A DNA stretch of 64,000 nucleotides from CBDBBY01 sp965203795 (lineage in GTDB: Bacteria > Pseudomonadota > Alphaproteobacteria > Rhodobacterales > Rhodobacteraceae). The notes beneath the pieces were generated by a model. It made no database searches and was not told the origin of the DNA. It was given only the letters and a program-made list of their open reading frames with translations. The stretch's first letter is position 1. Each line of letters begins with the position of its first letter. Both the position numbers and the translations under genes were made by a program. Below, in pieces: positions 45,566 to 54,542 of the stretch. Location: positions 3,844,001 through 3,908,000 of the forward strand of contig OZ241915.1 in the NCBI GenBank assembly GCA_965203795.1, read 5' to 3'.

Positions 45566-47542
45566 CTAATACAAGTCCAATGGAAGCATATACTCGTCGC
45601 TAGATAATTTTTTTGCGTTTTCGAATGCGTTTTTGACGTCAACTTTAGGTGCATTAAGTAAACTTAAAGTCACACCAAGTTCTCGCCAAGCCATAGCATG
45701 CCTTACCGGACTTGCATCAATCTGAATTGCGCGTTCAAGAAGCTCTCTTGCTTCCAGCAACAGTCGTTGATTTACAATCTGCCAATCACTCTTTTTCCCA
45801 TTCCGAGCAACTTGCGCGAGCGTAATCTTGGTCCGAGCGAACTCAACTAGCGCACGCACATCAGATCTGATTGCGTCTCCCGCACGCTCAAAATATTGGT
45901 GTGCAGTCTGGGGCTTTCTCAATCGACGAGCCAAAATCCCAGACTGAACTGTGTTTTGTGATTCCAAAATTTCGGGGAATTCATCCAGTACTTTACGTGC
46001 GTCAATTACTCTCCCGTTCCGTGTCAATACCTCGACCCATCGACCCGCAACTTGACCTAAATGGGCTTTTGTACCGTTATGGCGAAAACGATCAAATACA
46101 GCTTCCGCCGTATTCAAGTCGTCCCTCTCTGCGCATAGTCGAATCATTTCCTCTGCAAGCAAGGCTGAACTATCGTTTGCTTCCCAAGCATCGCGCACTC
46201 GATTGTAAGCGTCGTCTGCGCTACCAACCGCACGAAGGTACGCGGCATGCTGTAAAGCCAACACGGCAGCATATTCAGGATGCGCCGGAAGCGTGGTCCT
46301 GAACCATTGACGCCTTTCGTCAAAATCAAATTTTGGATTCGGCGAGCCATTATCTGACATCGTACTGTGAATATTAGGTAATCCCGTTTGCCAACCTTCG
46401 GCGAGTTTAAGCTGTTTCAAAAACTCGCCGACACGTGGATTTCGAGCAGGCGCCGGGTTCTGCGGGATGTTGGCGCTCGGCAAGAACTGGGCTCGTTCGA
46501 CGCCAGCTACAGGACCAGGATAGCTGATGATCTCCATTCGATCGGGGTACAGGCACACTTTCGTAGGCTCGAGAACGTCTTGCCGGTAACTACGATGAAA
46601 AACGGCATTGACTAGCGCTTCACGCAATGCTGGAAGCGGATAACTTGCCCAACCGCTCGTTTCAAAGCCATCAACCTCTTTCCTAACGTGCTTTTGTAAA
46701 AGCCCTTGCAAGTACCGGAGGCAATTTCGGAGCTGGGTCGTCAGCGGACCTTTGAACTCGTGCTCATCCTGAACTCTTCCAGAACGATCTGCAGCAAATT
46801 GTACAACCACAATACGCGCGCCGGGAAACCAGTTGTCGGGATCGTCAGAAAAAAAGAGCAAACCAACATTGCGCGGACGCTCATGTCCATTTACACGATC
46901 GGTTATCCGCATTCCACGATAAATCGCGGTTGTATCTGAGTAATCTTGAAGTTTACTGTTAATGTTGCGAAGGTGCTGCAAAACAAGCGCTCCATTCAAA
47001 TCTTTAATGTCCGCATCAATCGCTACTTGGTTGTCCCATGGTACCGAAGACGCACGCTCGACCAGGGCGTTCAGCAATCCGTTCGCTTCAGCATCTACAG
47101 TTTCGGAGCCCGAACGAATCCAATACTTCAGATTCCGATGGCGATTCGGCACGCGATGCGGACGATACTCGCTTGCAGGAGCCCACACAGCCAAGACGTT
47201 ACGATCACCTACAGTTTCGGGGACGAAAAGAGGCATGTAACCGGGCATAGTAGCTTTGCATTGGCCGCGAATCCAACTCTGAGCATTTTCCAAGTCCTTG
47301 ATTGCTAGACCTCTGGCCGGCAGTACTGGTCGTCCTTCGGATTCGTCGACGCCAATAACGATGTATCCACCGTTTAAGTTTTGAAAATCATTGGCAAATG
47401 CGCAAATTGTTTTTAACACTTGGAGGCCAGTTGTATTGGAATTCCAACTAGCCTTGAATTCTACCCGAATCGACTCAATCGAATCTTGATGAAGCAGATC
47501 CTTTATTGGAATCGGAAGCGCAGATTTCGATTTTTCTGCCAT
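45566..47542 (-). CDS. AlbA_2 (Schlafen-type) domain protein with C-terminal TPR repeats
   Basis: A 658-residue protein. The N-terminal AlbA_2/divergent AAA-4 domain is recognised by ESIRVEFKASWNSN, NGGYIVIGVDESEGRP and RSGSETVDA. The middle has the HATPase_c_4-like signature LPALREALVNAVFHRSYRQD. The C-terminal 230 residues are helical repeats of TPR type (LALQHAAYLRAVGSADDAYN, RWVEVLTRNGRVIDARKVLD). Proteins with the first two domains are often called putative transcriptional regulators; Schlafen-like domains also occur in phage-defence proteins. The fusion to TPR repeats is less common. The gene is AT-rich and sits in an accessory island with other likely defence genes. Confidence 0.7.
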   Translation of the reverse strand: MAEKSKSALPIPIKDLLHQDSIESIRVEFKASWNSNTTGLQVLKTICAFANDFQNLNGGYIVIGVDESEGRPVLPARGLAIKDLENAQSWIRGQCKATMPGYMPLFVPETVGDRNVLAVWAPASEYRPHRVPNRHRNLKYWIRSGSETVDAEANGLLNALVERASSVPWDNQVAIDADIKDLNGALVLQHLRNINSKLQDYSDTTAIYRGMRITDRVNGHERPRNVGLLFFSDDPDNWFPGARIVVVQFAADRSGRVQDEHEFKGPLTTQLRNCLRYLQGLLQKHVRKEVDGFETSGWASYPLPALREALVNAVFHRSYRQDVLEPTKVCLYPDRMEIISYPGPVAGVERAQFLPSANIPQNPAPARNPRVGEFLKQLKLAEGWQTGLPNIHSTMSDNGSPNPKFDFDERRQWFRTTLPAHPEYAAVLALQHAAYLRAVGSADDAYNRVRDAWEANDSSALLAEEMIRLCAERDDLNTAEAVFDRFRHNGTKAHLGQVAGRWVEVLTRNGRVIDARKVLDEFPEILESQNTVQSGILARRLRKPQTAHQYFERAGDAIRSDVRALVEFARTKITLAQVARNGKKSDWQIVNQRLLLEARELLERAIQIDASPVRHAMAWRELGVTLSLLNAPKVDVKNAFENAKKLSSDEYMLPLDLY

Positions 47543-48340
47543 TACACAGACGCTTGTATCTCTATGGGTTAGATCGTAGAATTCGCAAAGGAAATTTTGT
47601 GTTTGTAATTTTAAGCATGAGTTGAAAGTTCCATGTTGTAGGTGCCAAGAATTGTTTTTCGTGAGCCACAGCTGTTAACGTCAATATTCGGAATTAAAAT
47701 CTTAGCAGAACGGTTTCCTAAAAAAGTGCATTCAAGCCGAACAAGTGTTATTTCACCAAGCATGAGGCGTTCAGTAGCAAAGCAGTCATGTTGAATTGCG
47801 TGCCGCACGATTTATGGATCTCCGGTTTCCAGAGTGTGTTTCCTTAATCAGAAGGATTGCCGATTAGGTTACCGATATTCTTTTTCACTGCAAGCGTCAA
47901 TGGTTTTGTTTCGACATGAGCGTCATGTGAGCATAGCTTTGGCGCAGGATACAAGGGAATCGAACCTGATGCGCGGTAGAAAGTTGTCAGTACATTCAAG
48001 AGACTATCATTCGGGAGATCGCGCAACAACCTTGGGAACCTGCGATGGATTGCATGCTGTTGGTTAGTCCGGTCGAGGCCAGTCGCCATGTAGGTACAGT
48101 ACCGACGGACGTTGCTAGTGTCAACGAAGTGATAGCAACCGTATCGGCTTGTGCCGGGATTCAGGCTGCATTTGACCTGATCCGCGGCTTGGTGCTGCGG
48201 CTGTTTTTCTATTGTCGGCTCTGTTTCGCGCTGACCGGCGGCCGACCGGCGAGTCCGGTTTCAGAGCGCGGCGCGGTTTTCGAGTGCCGTGCGGCCGCGG
48301 TGCTGGCCTGCCTCCGCTGCGATGGAGGGTCTCCGCATCG
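47543..48340. other. AT-rich stretch without a recognisable gene
   Basis: Roughly 800 bp upstream of the AlbA_2 gene. No frame with family resemblance and no convincing RNA gene. A tRNA-like T-loop was considered and rejected. It ends where IS21-type end sequence begins near 48340, with GGGGTCAA repeats on the minus strand. Confidence 0.3.
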
Positions 48341-48467
48341 GCGGTCAATAAGCTTCCTTTCTTGACCCCAATCGGCATCCTTTTGACCCCCGCCAGGAAG
48401 GCGGATTCCAAGGGGGGCTGCCTTCTCGATTTTTTCGATTTGCGCGGCGGAGCGGCTTGGGGCCGGA

Positions 48468-49045
48468 TCAGCCTTTCGAGTGCTGCCGGAAGCGCCAGCT
48501 CTCGTTCCCGGTCTCGACGGTCTCGCAATGGTGCGTGAGACGGTCGAGCGGGGCCGCCATCATCTTCCCGTCGCCGAACACCGACGGCCACTCCGAGAAC
48601 GACAGGTTCGTCGTGACGATCACGGACGTGCGCTCGCAGGGCGGCTCAGGAAGTGGAACAGCAGCTGGCCGCCGGTCCGGGCGAAGGGCAGGTAGCCGAG
48701 CTCGTCCAGAACGACCAGGTCGCGCCGGACGAACTGCTTCGCGAGCCGCCCCTGCCGCCCGTCCCGGGCTTCGGCCTCGAGCAGGTTCACCAGGTTCAGC
48801 GTGTCGAAGAAGCGCCCGCGCCCGCCGTTCCTGATGCATCCTCTCAGCAGCGCCGCCGCCGCGAGATGGCTATTCCGGGTGTCGGTGCGGCCGACCAGCA
48901 CGGCATTGCGCGCGCCCTCCAGAAGCCAGTCTTCCGCCATCCCCCTCAGCTGCGCCTCGTTCACCGGCGAGGCCGGGAAGTCAAAGTCCGCCAGATCCTT
49001 CGCCGACGGCGTTTTCGTGAAGAATTGGCACGATGGCGGGAATGG
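48468..49045 (-). pseudogene. IS21-family helper ATPase (IstB) remnant
   Basis: The minus strand reads KDLADFDFPASPVNEAQLRG, then NAVLVGRTDTRNSHLAAA (Walker A, with the expected Gly-Lys missing: GRTDTRNS), VVLDELGYLPF (Walker B), a one-base shift near 48640, and SVIVTTNLSFSEWPSVFGDG. The first third of IstB is missing. IS21-type end sequence (paired GGGGTCAA on the minus strand) lies just beyond at 48340-48400. No istA is present. The damaged P-loop and frameshift make this dead. Confidence 0.8.
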
Positions 49046-49249
49046 GCTGCCGCTGGTCCGAAGCGGGTGCCAACGCCCTGCTCGCTGCCAAAACCCACAT
49101 GATCGGCCTCCGGCCGTTCACCCCCGACCAAGAAACGGATTCCAGCGGCGGCCCCAGGGCGTTTCTGTGTGGAGATTTTCGGCGGGATCGCGGATGATAC
49201 GCACCGGAGCGCCCCGCGCTGGATCCGCATGATGAAAAAGAGTACGACA

Positions 49250-49456
49250 TTGAATACCCGGCCGCCGGACAGACGGCAGCGAAACCAGCCTGACGGAAGC
49301 CGCGCCCTCTTCCGCGGGATCGCCAGCGGGCTGCAATGGGGGCCGCTGGTAGCCGCAATCCTGGCGCAAGGGCGCGGAAGCCCGGAAACGCCGTTCGACC
49401 GCGCGCCGCCGGGGAACGGTGGAGATGTGCCCGAGGGGAGGAGGTGTTTCACGCCA
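49250..49456. repeat. Dispersed repeat, copy 1
   Basis: This stretch matches 62527-62728 in the same orientation with scattered substitutions, for example GACATTGAATACCCGGC/GGCATTGAGCATCCGGC near one end, GGAAACGCCG inside, and GTTTCACGCC at the other end. No frame is common to both. It lies upstream of the istB remnant here and next to an SMP-30 gene at the other site. Confidence 0.55.
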
Positions 49457-49594
49457 AACGGGATGCACCCGAGCGAAGCACGCTCCGCCCCGATTTGCCA
49501 CCTTGCCACTTGAAATGACGCGCTCAAAGTAGCAAACGGGTGCCTGTGGTGCTGTCAGCAAAGCATTCTTTGCGACGCAGGAAGGACGTGTCTC

Positions 49595-50692
49595 ATGCAC
49601 AGCGGCGGCAAAGATTCACTCCTGTTGCCCAATCTGGCCATCAAAGGTTTTCGAGGCATTAAATCATTGCGCATTCCAAAACTAGGTCGGGCAACGCTGT
49701 TGACCGGGAAAAACGGTGTTGGCAAGACAACAGTTCTGGAAGCGGCGAGATTGTGGGCCGCCCGCGGCTCTTCTCAACCGATCATTGACATGCTTTCGAA
49801 CCGAGGTGAAATCACGGTCAATGTCGACGGGCAAATTGAACAGCGCAATGCCGCATTTATATTTGACATGTTTTGGGGTCGAGATCCGGCTGAAAACGAA
49901 GAATTTTCTCTTGGCCCGTACAACGAAAAAAACAATCGCAAGCTTCAATTTCGTCTGGAATCAAAGAATATTCAGATTTTTTCTGTTACACACAATATAA
50001 ATCGAAGAACCATGTTCACGAACGTTGTGGCTGTAGAAACGGAGTTTGCAGGACGCACGGCGACGACCGTTTGGACACCGAATCCAACTCGGTCCGAAAG
50101 TAAACATCAAGAAGAAAAAATTCCAGAGGGATTGCGATGTGAATACTTAGGGCCAGCCGCGTTAGAAAGGAAAACACTCGTTGAATTTCGAGACAAGGTA
50201 GCGTTAACGGATGATGAAGACTTGGTCATCAGTGTAATGAACGAGGCATTAAATCTAGGAATAAACAAAATCGCTACAATCGGAGAAGGAAATAACCTTC
50301 AACTGCTCGCAAAAATAGAAGGTATGGGGTCACGAGTGCCTCTTGGGAGCTTGGGAGAAGGTGCAACGCGTGTGTTTAGTATTATTTTGGCCTTGGCATC
50401 TTGCAAAAACGGTTTGCTTCTAATCGATGATGTTGGGAACGGAATCCATTACAGCATACAAGAGAAGCTTTGGCGCACGATTTGCCAAACTGCGCAGGAC
50501 TATAATGTGCAAGTGATTGCCACAACGCATAGCTATGATTGCATTGTAGGTTTCGCGGGCGCAGTGCAAAAAAACGAGATCGTAGAAGGCATTGTCGTGC
50601 GAATCGAGGATGTTGAAGGGGGGTTAGGGGCAGTAACAATGGATAAATTGGATTTATCGGTGCTCACTAGGCATGGGATGGAAATACGATGA
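49595..50692 (+). CDS. OLD-like ATPase (AAA_15/21), first gene of an ATPase-TOPRIM pair
   Basis: A 365-residue ABC-type ATPase of the OLD/RecF-like class. N-terminal LAIKGFRGIKSLRIPKLGRA precedes Walker A LLTGKNGVGKTT. A signature-like helix, SLGEGATRVFSIILALAS, comes before Walker B LLLIDDVGNGIH and the H-loop VIATTHSYDCI. The next gene overlaps by 4 bp and encodes a DUF3226/TOPRIM-type protein, now broken. Paired OLD-like ATPase and TOPRIM genes are a common plan in phage-defence systems (OLD, Gabija, PARIS), so a defence role is a fair inference. The DNA is AT-rich and looks imported. Confidence 0.75.
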   Translation: MHSGGKDSLLLPNLAIKGFRGIKSLRIPKLGRATLLTGKNGVGKTTVLEAARLWAARGSSQPIIDMLSNRGEITVNVDGQIEQRNAAFIFDMFWGRDPAENEEFSLGPYNEKNNRKLQFRLESKNIQIFSVTHNINRRTMFTNVVAVETEFAGRTATTVWTPNPTRSESKHQEEKIPEGLRCEYLGPAALERKTLVEFRDKVALTDDEDLVISVMNEALNLGINKIATIGEGNNLQLLAKIEGMGSRVPLGSLGEGATRVFSIILALASCKNGLLLIDDVGNGIHYSIQEKLWRTICQTAQDYNVQVIATTHSYDCIVGFAGAVQKNEIVEGIVVRIEDVEGGLGAVTMDKLDLSVLTRHGMEIR

Positions 50693-51330
50693 AGAACAAA
50701 AAGCGTTATATTTTGGTAGGAGGAAACGACGATAAGGTCGTGGTCAAAAAGATATTGCAAAAATGTGGAATTAGGAATGTATCCGTCAAGAAGTTAGGGG
50801 ATTGGAAGAAGCTTGTTCAAGGATTTATGTCATATTTGAAAGGCTCCGATGTAGAATGCGTTGGTGTAGTGATTGACGCAGATCGCAATTTAGAGAGTAG
50901 ATGGCAAGCAATTCGTGGCAAATTAATTGGAGTGAGTTTGGAGTCGATAAAATTGATAAGCCTTACCATGGCGGAACAATAATTGTGAGATATCAGCAAC
51001 CCGGCGAAAAAAGCGGTTAGACTGGGCGTTTGGCTGATGCCTGATAACGAAGGGGTTGGTGAGTTGGAGGATTTTTTAGACGAAATGATTCCCCGTGACA
51101 GGCGACGGGAGTTGGCGATTAATTATGTCCAGGGAGCGGAAGAAATGGTGAAGCAAGCTGGGAGGCAAGAGGAATGGTGGATTGATGTGCCGAAGGCCAA
51201 TATTCATGCGTGGATGGCAATTGTGAAGCCGGGTAGATTGTCTAGGACAGCAATTGAGGCGGGCGAAATGGATGTGAATGGAGAAGTATGTGGCAGATTT
51301 GTTGATTGGATCAAAAGGCTTTGCTCATGA
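50689..51330 (+). pseudogene. DUF3226/TOPRIM-like protein, frameshifted
   Basis: The first 97 residues run KRYILVGGNDDKVVVKKILQ (TOPRIM-like Glu/Asp strand, here with GGNDD) and VECVGVVIDADRNLESRW (DxD strand), typical of DUF3226. The frame is lost near 50980. A second part from about 51010 reads RLGVWLMPDNEGVGELEDFL, then WIDVPKANIHAWMAIVKPG to a stop at 51330. In other frames of the gap HGGTIIVRYQ and DISNPAKKAVRLGVW are readable, so one or two indels separate the halves. It overlaps the ATPase gene and completes an ATPase-effector pair. As it stands the effector is inactive. Confidence 0.7.
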
Positions 51331-51454
51331 AGCTTTCCATATGTCTAGTGTTCGATTGGAGCAATCGAGAGGGGCGGAGTTGTGTGCGTTCTCGGGATAT
51401 TTTCTGTTCGAAGGATGTGGGTTTCAAACAAGAGGGCCGATAGGTTGGGTCGGC

Positions 51455-52177
51455 GTGCGAGGTGAGGCGGTCATTTCAGGCGTTACACTTTTGATCGATG
51501 GGCGTCGCGTAATTGACAATGTGACGGCGACGCTTTCCGAACGCAGAATTGGCGTGGTAGGCAGGAACGGCTCCGGGAAATCCACGCTCGCGCGGCTTAT
51601 CTGCGGCTTGATCAAGCCGACGGCCGGGATCGTGACGGTGGGCGGCGTGGATGTCGCCCGCGACAGGAAGGCTGCGATCGGAACGGTTGGCCTCGTCTTC
51701 CAGAACCCGGATCGGCAGATCATCTTTCCTACCGTCGGGGAGGAAGTCGCGTTCGGCTTGAGCCAGCAGGGACTCTCCAAAGACGAGGCAAGATCGCGCG
51801 CCCGCGGCTTGCTCGCGCGCTTCGGCAGGGAGGAATGGGCGGAACGGCCTGTCCACGGGCTCTCGCAAGGGCAGCGGCACCTGGTTTGCATTCTTGCCGT
51901 CATTGCCATGGAGCCCGCTTTGGTGGTTCTGGACGAGCCGTTCACGGGTCCAGACCTTCCGACAACGAAACGGCTGCATCGCTTCCTTGAATCCTTGGAC
52001 GTGTCGCAGATGCTGATCACACACGATACGGAGGCGCTCGAGGGTTTCGAGCGCGTCATCTGGCTTGAGCAAGGGCGAATCCACCGGGACGGGGCGCCGG
52101 GCGAGGTGCTCGGGGAGTACCGCGAGGAAATGAACCGCTTGGGAGACATCGATGATTTCTCTGGCGTCGCCGGTTAG
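51455..52177 (+). CDS. bioM: Biotin ECF transporter ATPase
   Basis: A 240-residue ABC ATPase from GTG 51455; the open frame extends further into the AT-rich island but similarity starts at VISGVTLLIDGRRVIDNVTA. Walker A VGRNGSGKST, Q-loop VFQNPDRQIIFPTVGEEVAFG (the ECF-type Q motif), signature LSQGQRHLV, Walker B LVVLDEPFTGPD, and H-loop LITHD are present. Overlap with bioN is 26 bp. The start is uncertain because the imported island ends just upstream and may have replaced the original promoter. Confidence 0.85.
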   Translation: MRGEAVISGVTLLIDGRRVIDNVTATLSERRIGVVGRNGSGKSTLARLICGLIKPTAGIVTVGGVDVARDRKAAIGTVGLVFQNPDRQIIFPTVGEEVAFGLSQQGLSKDEARSRARGLLARFGREEWAERPVHGLSQGQRHLVCILAVIAMEPALVVLDEPFTGPDLPTTKRLHRFLESLDVSQMLITHDTEALEGFERVIWLEQGRIHRDGAPGEVLGEYREEMNRLGDIDDFSGVAG

Positions 52178-52769
52178 AACTCCGTTCCACGGCATCCCGG
52201 CGGGCCCGAAGCTGGGAGCGCTGTGCGTCTTCACGATTGTCGTGTTTTCGGTCGACGGCGCCGCAGTGGCCGGGGGCTTGGCGCTGCTGGTTCTTGCGCT
52301 TTACGCGGCCGGGGGTGCCGGGTTCGTTCGAACCGGCCTCCGGCGACTGCTGGTACTCTGGCCGTTCATCGCCGTGATTGTAGTTTGGCATGCAGCAACC
52401 AGGGAATTGCCGCAAGGGCTGGCCCTTTGCGCGAAGCTCGCCGCCGCGGTCGGCCTCGCCAATCTGGTGACGATGACCACCCGCCTCGACGACATGGTCT
52501 CGGTGTTTTGTCGGCTCGCGCGGCCGTTTCGCCGTTTGGGGCTGGACGATCGCTCGCTGGGGCTGGCGATTGCGCTGGTGATCCGGTTTGTGCCGGTTCT
52601 CGTTGCGAAGGGCTTTGAAATCGCTGAAGCATGGCGGAGTCGATCGACACGTCGGCCGGGGTGGCGCATTGTCGCTCCGCTGGCATTGGCTGCGGTTGAT
52701 GATGCCGAGCATGTGGCGGACGCAATCCGGGCGCGGGGCGGTGTAGAGGGACGACGAGGCAGCTGCTGA
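52152..52769 (+). CDS. bioN: Biotin ECF transporter transmembrane (T) protein
   Basis: A 205-residue EcfT/BioN protein with four to five membrane helices and the two Ala-Arg-Gly-like coupling motifs that dock on the ATPase: EAWRSRSTRR and DAIRARGGVEG near the C-terminus. It overlaps bioM at its start and bioY at its end (ATG inside CTGATGG), so all three subunits are translated together. Confidence 0.85.
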   Translation: MISLASPVRTPFHGIPAGPKLGALCVFTIVVFSVDGAAVAGGLALLVLALYAAGGAGFVRTGLRRLLVLWPFIAVIVVWHAATRELPQGLALCAKLAAAVGLANLVTMTTRLDDMVSVFCRLARPFRRLGLDDRSLGLAIALVIRFVPVLVAKGFEIAEAWRSRSTRRPGWRIVAPLALAAVDDAEHVADAIRARGGVEGRRGSC

Positions 52770-53326
52770 TGGAACGGGATCTCGCGCTTGTCGCGCTCTT
52801 CGCGGCACTCATCGCGGCGCTGGGCCTGGTCCCGCAGATTGCGTTGGCGTCGGGCGTTCCCATCACCGCGCAAAGCTTGGGCGTCATGCTTGCGGGCACA
52901 GTGCTGGGTTCGAAGCGCGGCGGCTTTGCGGTGCTTCTGTTCGTCGTTCTGGTCGCGTTGGGCCTGCCCCTGCTGTCCGGCGGGCGCGGCGGCCTCGGCC
53001 TGTTCGTTTCGCCTTCCGCCGGTTTCCTGATCGGATTCCCTCTGGCCGCGTATGCCGCCGGACTGGTCACCGAGCGCTGGCGGACTGCCAGCGTGGGCGT
53101 TGCCGCCTCGGCAGGAGCCGTGTTAGGCGGAATCGTCGTGCTCTACCTTCCCGGCATCGCGGGAATGTCCCTTGCCGCCGGTTTCACCGTTCCGGAGGCG
53201 GCCGTTCTCAGCGCGGCGTACCTCCCCGGCGACTTGATCAAGGCGGTTCTTGCCGGACTGCTTACGGCGTCCCTTGCGAAGGCGCGACCTGCAAGCGTGC
53301 TCTCCAGGCAGCCCCTTAACGGCTGA
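52769..53326 (+). CDS. bioY: Biotin-binding S-component
   Basis: A 185-residue BioY protein with six membrane helices. Family blocks are GVPITAQSLGVMLAGTVLGSKRG near the start, LSGGRGGLGLFVSPSAGFLIGF in the middle (biotin site loop) and AAYLPGDLIKAVLAG at the end. Last gene of bioMNY. A GC hairpin follows at 53333. Confidence 0.92.
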   Translation: MERDLALVALFAALIAALGLVPQIALASGVPITAQSLGVMLAGTVLGSKRGGFAVLLFVVLVALGLPLLSGGRGGLGLFVSPSAGFLIGFPLAAYAAGLVTERWRTASVGVAASAGAVLGGIVVLYLPGIAGMSLAAGFTVPEAAVLSAAYLPGDLIKAVLAGLLTASLAKARPASVLSRQPLNG

Positions 53327-53332
53327 ACCGGC

Positions 53333-53356
53333 GCGTCCCGTAATTCGGGGCGACGC
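53333..53356 (+). terminator. Possible terminator after bioY
   Basis: GCGTC and GACGC enclose a smaller CCG/CGG pair, followed by GGTTTATC. The T run is weak, so this is tentative. The convergent thiolase gene ends 73 bp further on. Confidence 0.3.
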
Positions 53357-53429
53357 GGTTTATCGCGATTCCTGAATCCGGGATCTTCGCCTGCATGCGC
53401 GGCCGATTTCGATCTCGCCGGCCAAGGAT

Positions 53430-54542
53430 TCAGAGCTCCAGCAATACGGCGGTTCCCAGGCCGCCCGCCGCCGCTATCGCTGCCAGACCGATGCCCGGAC
53501 GCCAGGCCAGCTCGTTGCGCAGCCGGACGGCAAGAATTGCGCCGGAAGCCCCGATCGGATGTCCGCGGGCAAGCGATCCGCCGCCGACATTGACTGAATC
53601 AGGATCGAGCCCGGCTTCCTTTACGCATGCGATGGCCTGAACCGCGTAAGCCTCGTTGATTTCCGCGCAGGCAAGCTCTTCAGCGTTGAGCTTGTTTCGC
53701 CGGAGCACCTGCAGGATCGCCTGAACCGGCGCCAGGCCCGGCAGCATCGGATCCGCGCCAACCGTTAGGCCGTCGAGGATGCGGGCTTTGCGTCCAGCCA
53801 GTCGTTTGGCAATTTCTTCCGAAACCACAACGCAGAACGATGCGGCATCGGCGGAGGCGGCGGTGTTCGCCCGCGTGATCGAACCGCAAAGCGGGCGGGA
53901 TCGCGCGCACGCGGCGTAGGACAGCGACCTGGAATAGCTGTCGAACGTTTGCGGCGGCGATCCCAGCGGGGCGATCTCCAGCTCGATCCGGTCCCGCGAC
54001 GCAATAGCCTTCCTGTGGCTTTCAACTGTCCAGCGATCTTGGGCCTCCCGCGATATTCCGCATCGCACGGCCAGCGCCTCGGCAGCTTCCGCCATCCCCG
54101 GATCCCGGTCCCTCCAAGGCGTGAACGGCGCCTGCTCGTACGGCTCCGGTTCGCCGCCGTCGCTTCCCGGCATGCTCCTTAGCGGCCGTCTCGAGAAGCT
54201 CTCGACTCCACCGGCAAGGACCACCCGGCATTTGCCCGACCGGACCAGCGCATCGGCAAGGATTAGCGCGTCCAGCCCGCCGCAGCATTGCCGGTCGAGA
54301 GTCAGCCCGCCGACGGATTCCAATCCCAGCGCCAAGGCAATGTGCCGTGCGGGATTGCCGCCCGCTCCTAGCGCGTTGCCCGCGACGATCTCGTCGACGT
54401 CTTCCGCGGCAAGCCCGGCATCCTTCAGGCACGCAAACGCGGCCGCCGAACCGAGTTCGTGCAAATCCATTCTTTTGAATGCGCCGCCCGTCGGTGCGAC
54501 CGCCGTTCGCTTTGCCCCGGCAATGTACGAGGCTCCGGTCAT
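53430..54542 (-). CDS. Thiolase-family protein lacking the second catalytic Cys
   Basis: A 370-residue thiolase fold. The nucleophilic Cys is in TLDRQCCGGLDAL, EINEAYAVQAIAC holds the oxyanion-site Asn-Glu, and GGSLARGHPIGASGA carries the His. The C-terminal CxG box of degradative and biosynthetic thiolases, where a Cys acts as the acid/base, reads IAAAGGLGTA here, so the second Cys is absent. The usual length is nearer 390. The start overlaps the stop of the upstream AMP-ligase gene by 4 bp, so the pair is co-translated. It probably joins or splits an acyl-CoA made by that ligase, or is a condensing enzyme with altered chemistry. Confidence 0.75.
   Translation of the reverse strand: MTGASYIAGAKRTAVAPTGGAFKRMDLHELGSAAAFACLKDAGLAAEDVDEIVAGNALGAGGNPARHIALALGLESVGGLTLDRQCCGGLDALILADALVRSGKCRVVLAGGVESFSRRPLRSMPGSDGGEPEPYEQAPFTPWRDRDPGMAEAAEALAVRCGISREAQDRWTVESHRKAIASRDRIELEIAPLGSPPQTFDSYSRSLSYAACARSRPLCGSITRANTAASADAASFCVVVSEEIAKRLAGRKARILDGLTVGADPMLPGLAPVQAILQVLRRNKLNAEELACAEINEAYAVQAIACVKEAGLDPDSVNVGGGSLARGHPIGASGAILAVRLRNELAWRPGIGLAAIAAAGGLGTAVLLEL

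Noticed and set aside
47930..48000. GGTTCGATTCC on the minus strand followed by a CCA, suggesting a tRNA T-arm
   Set aside because: The bases around the loop do not form a 5-bp T stem and no acceptor or anticodon stem can be drawn.
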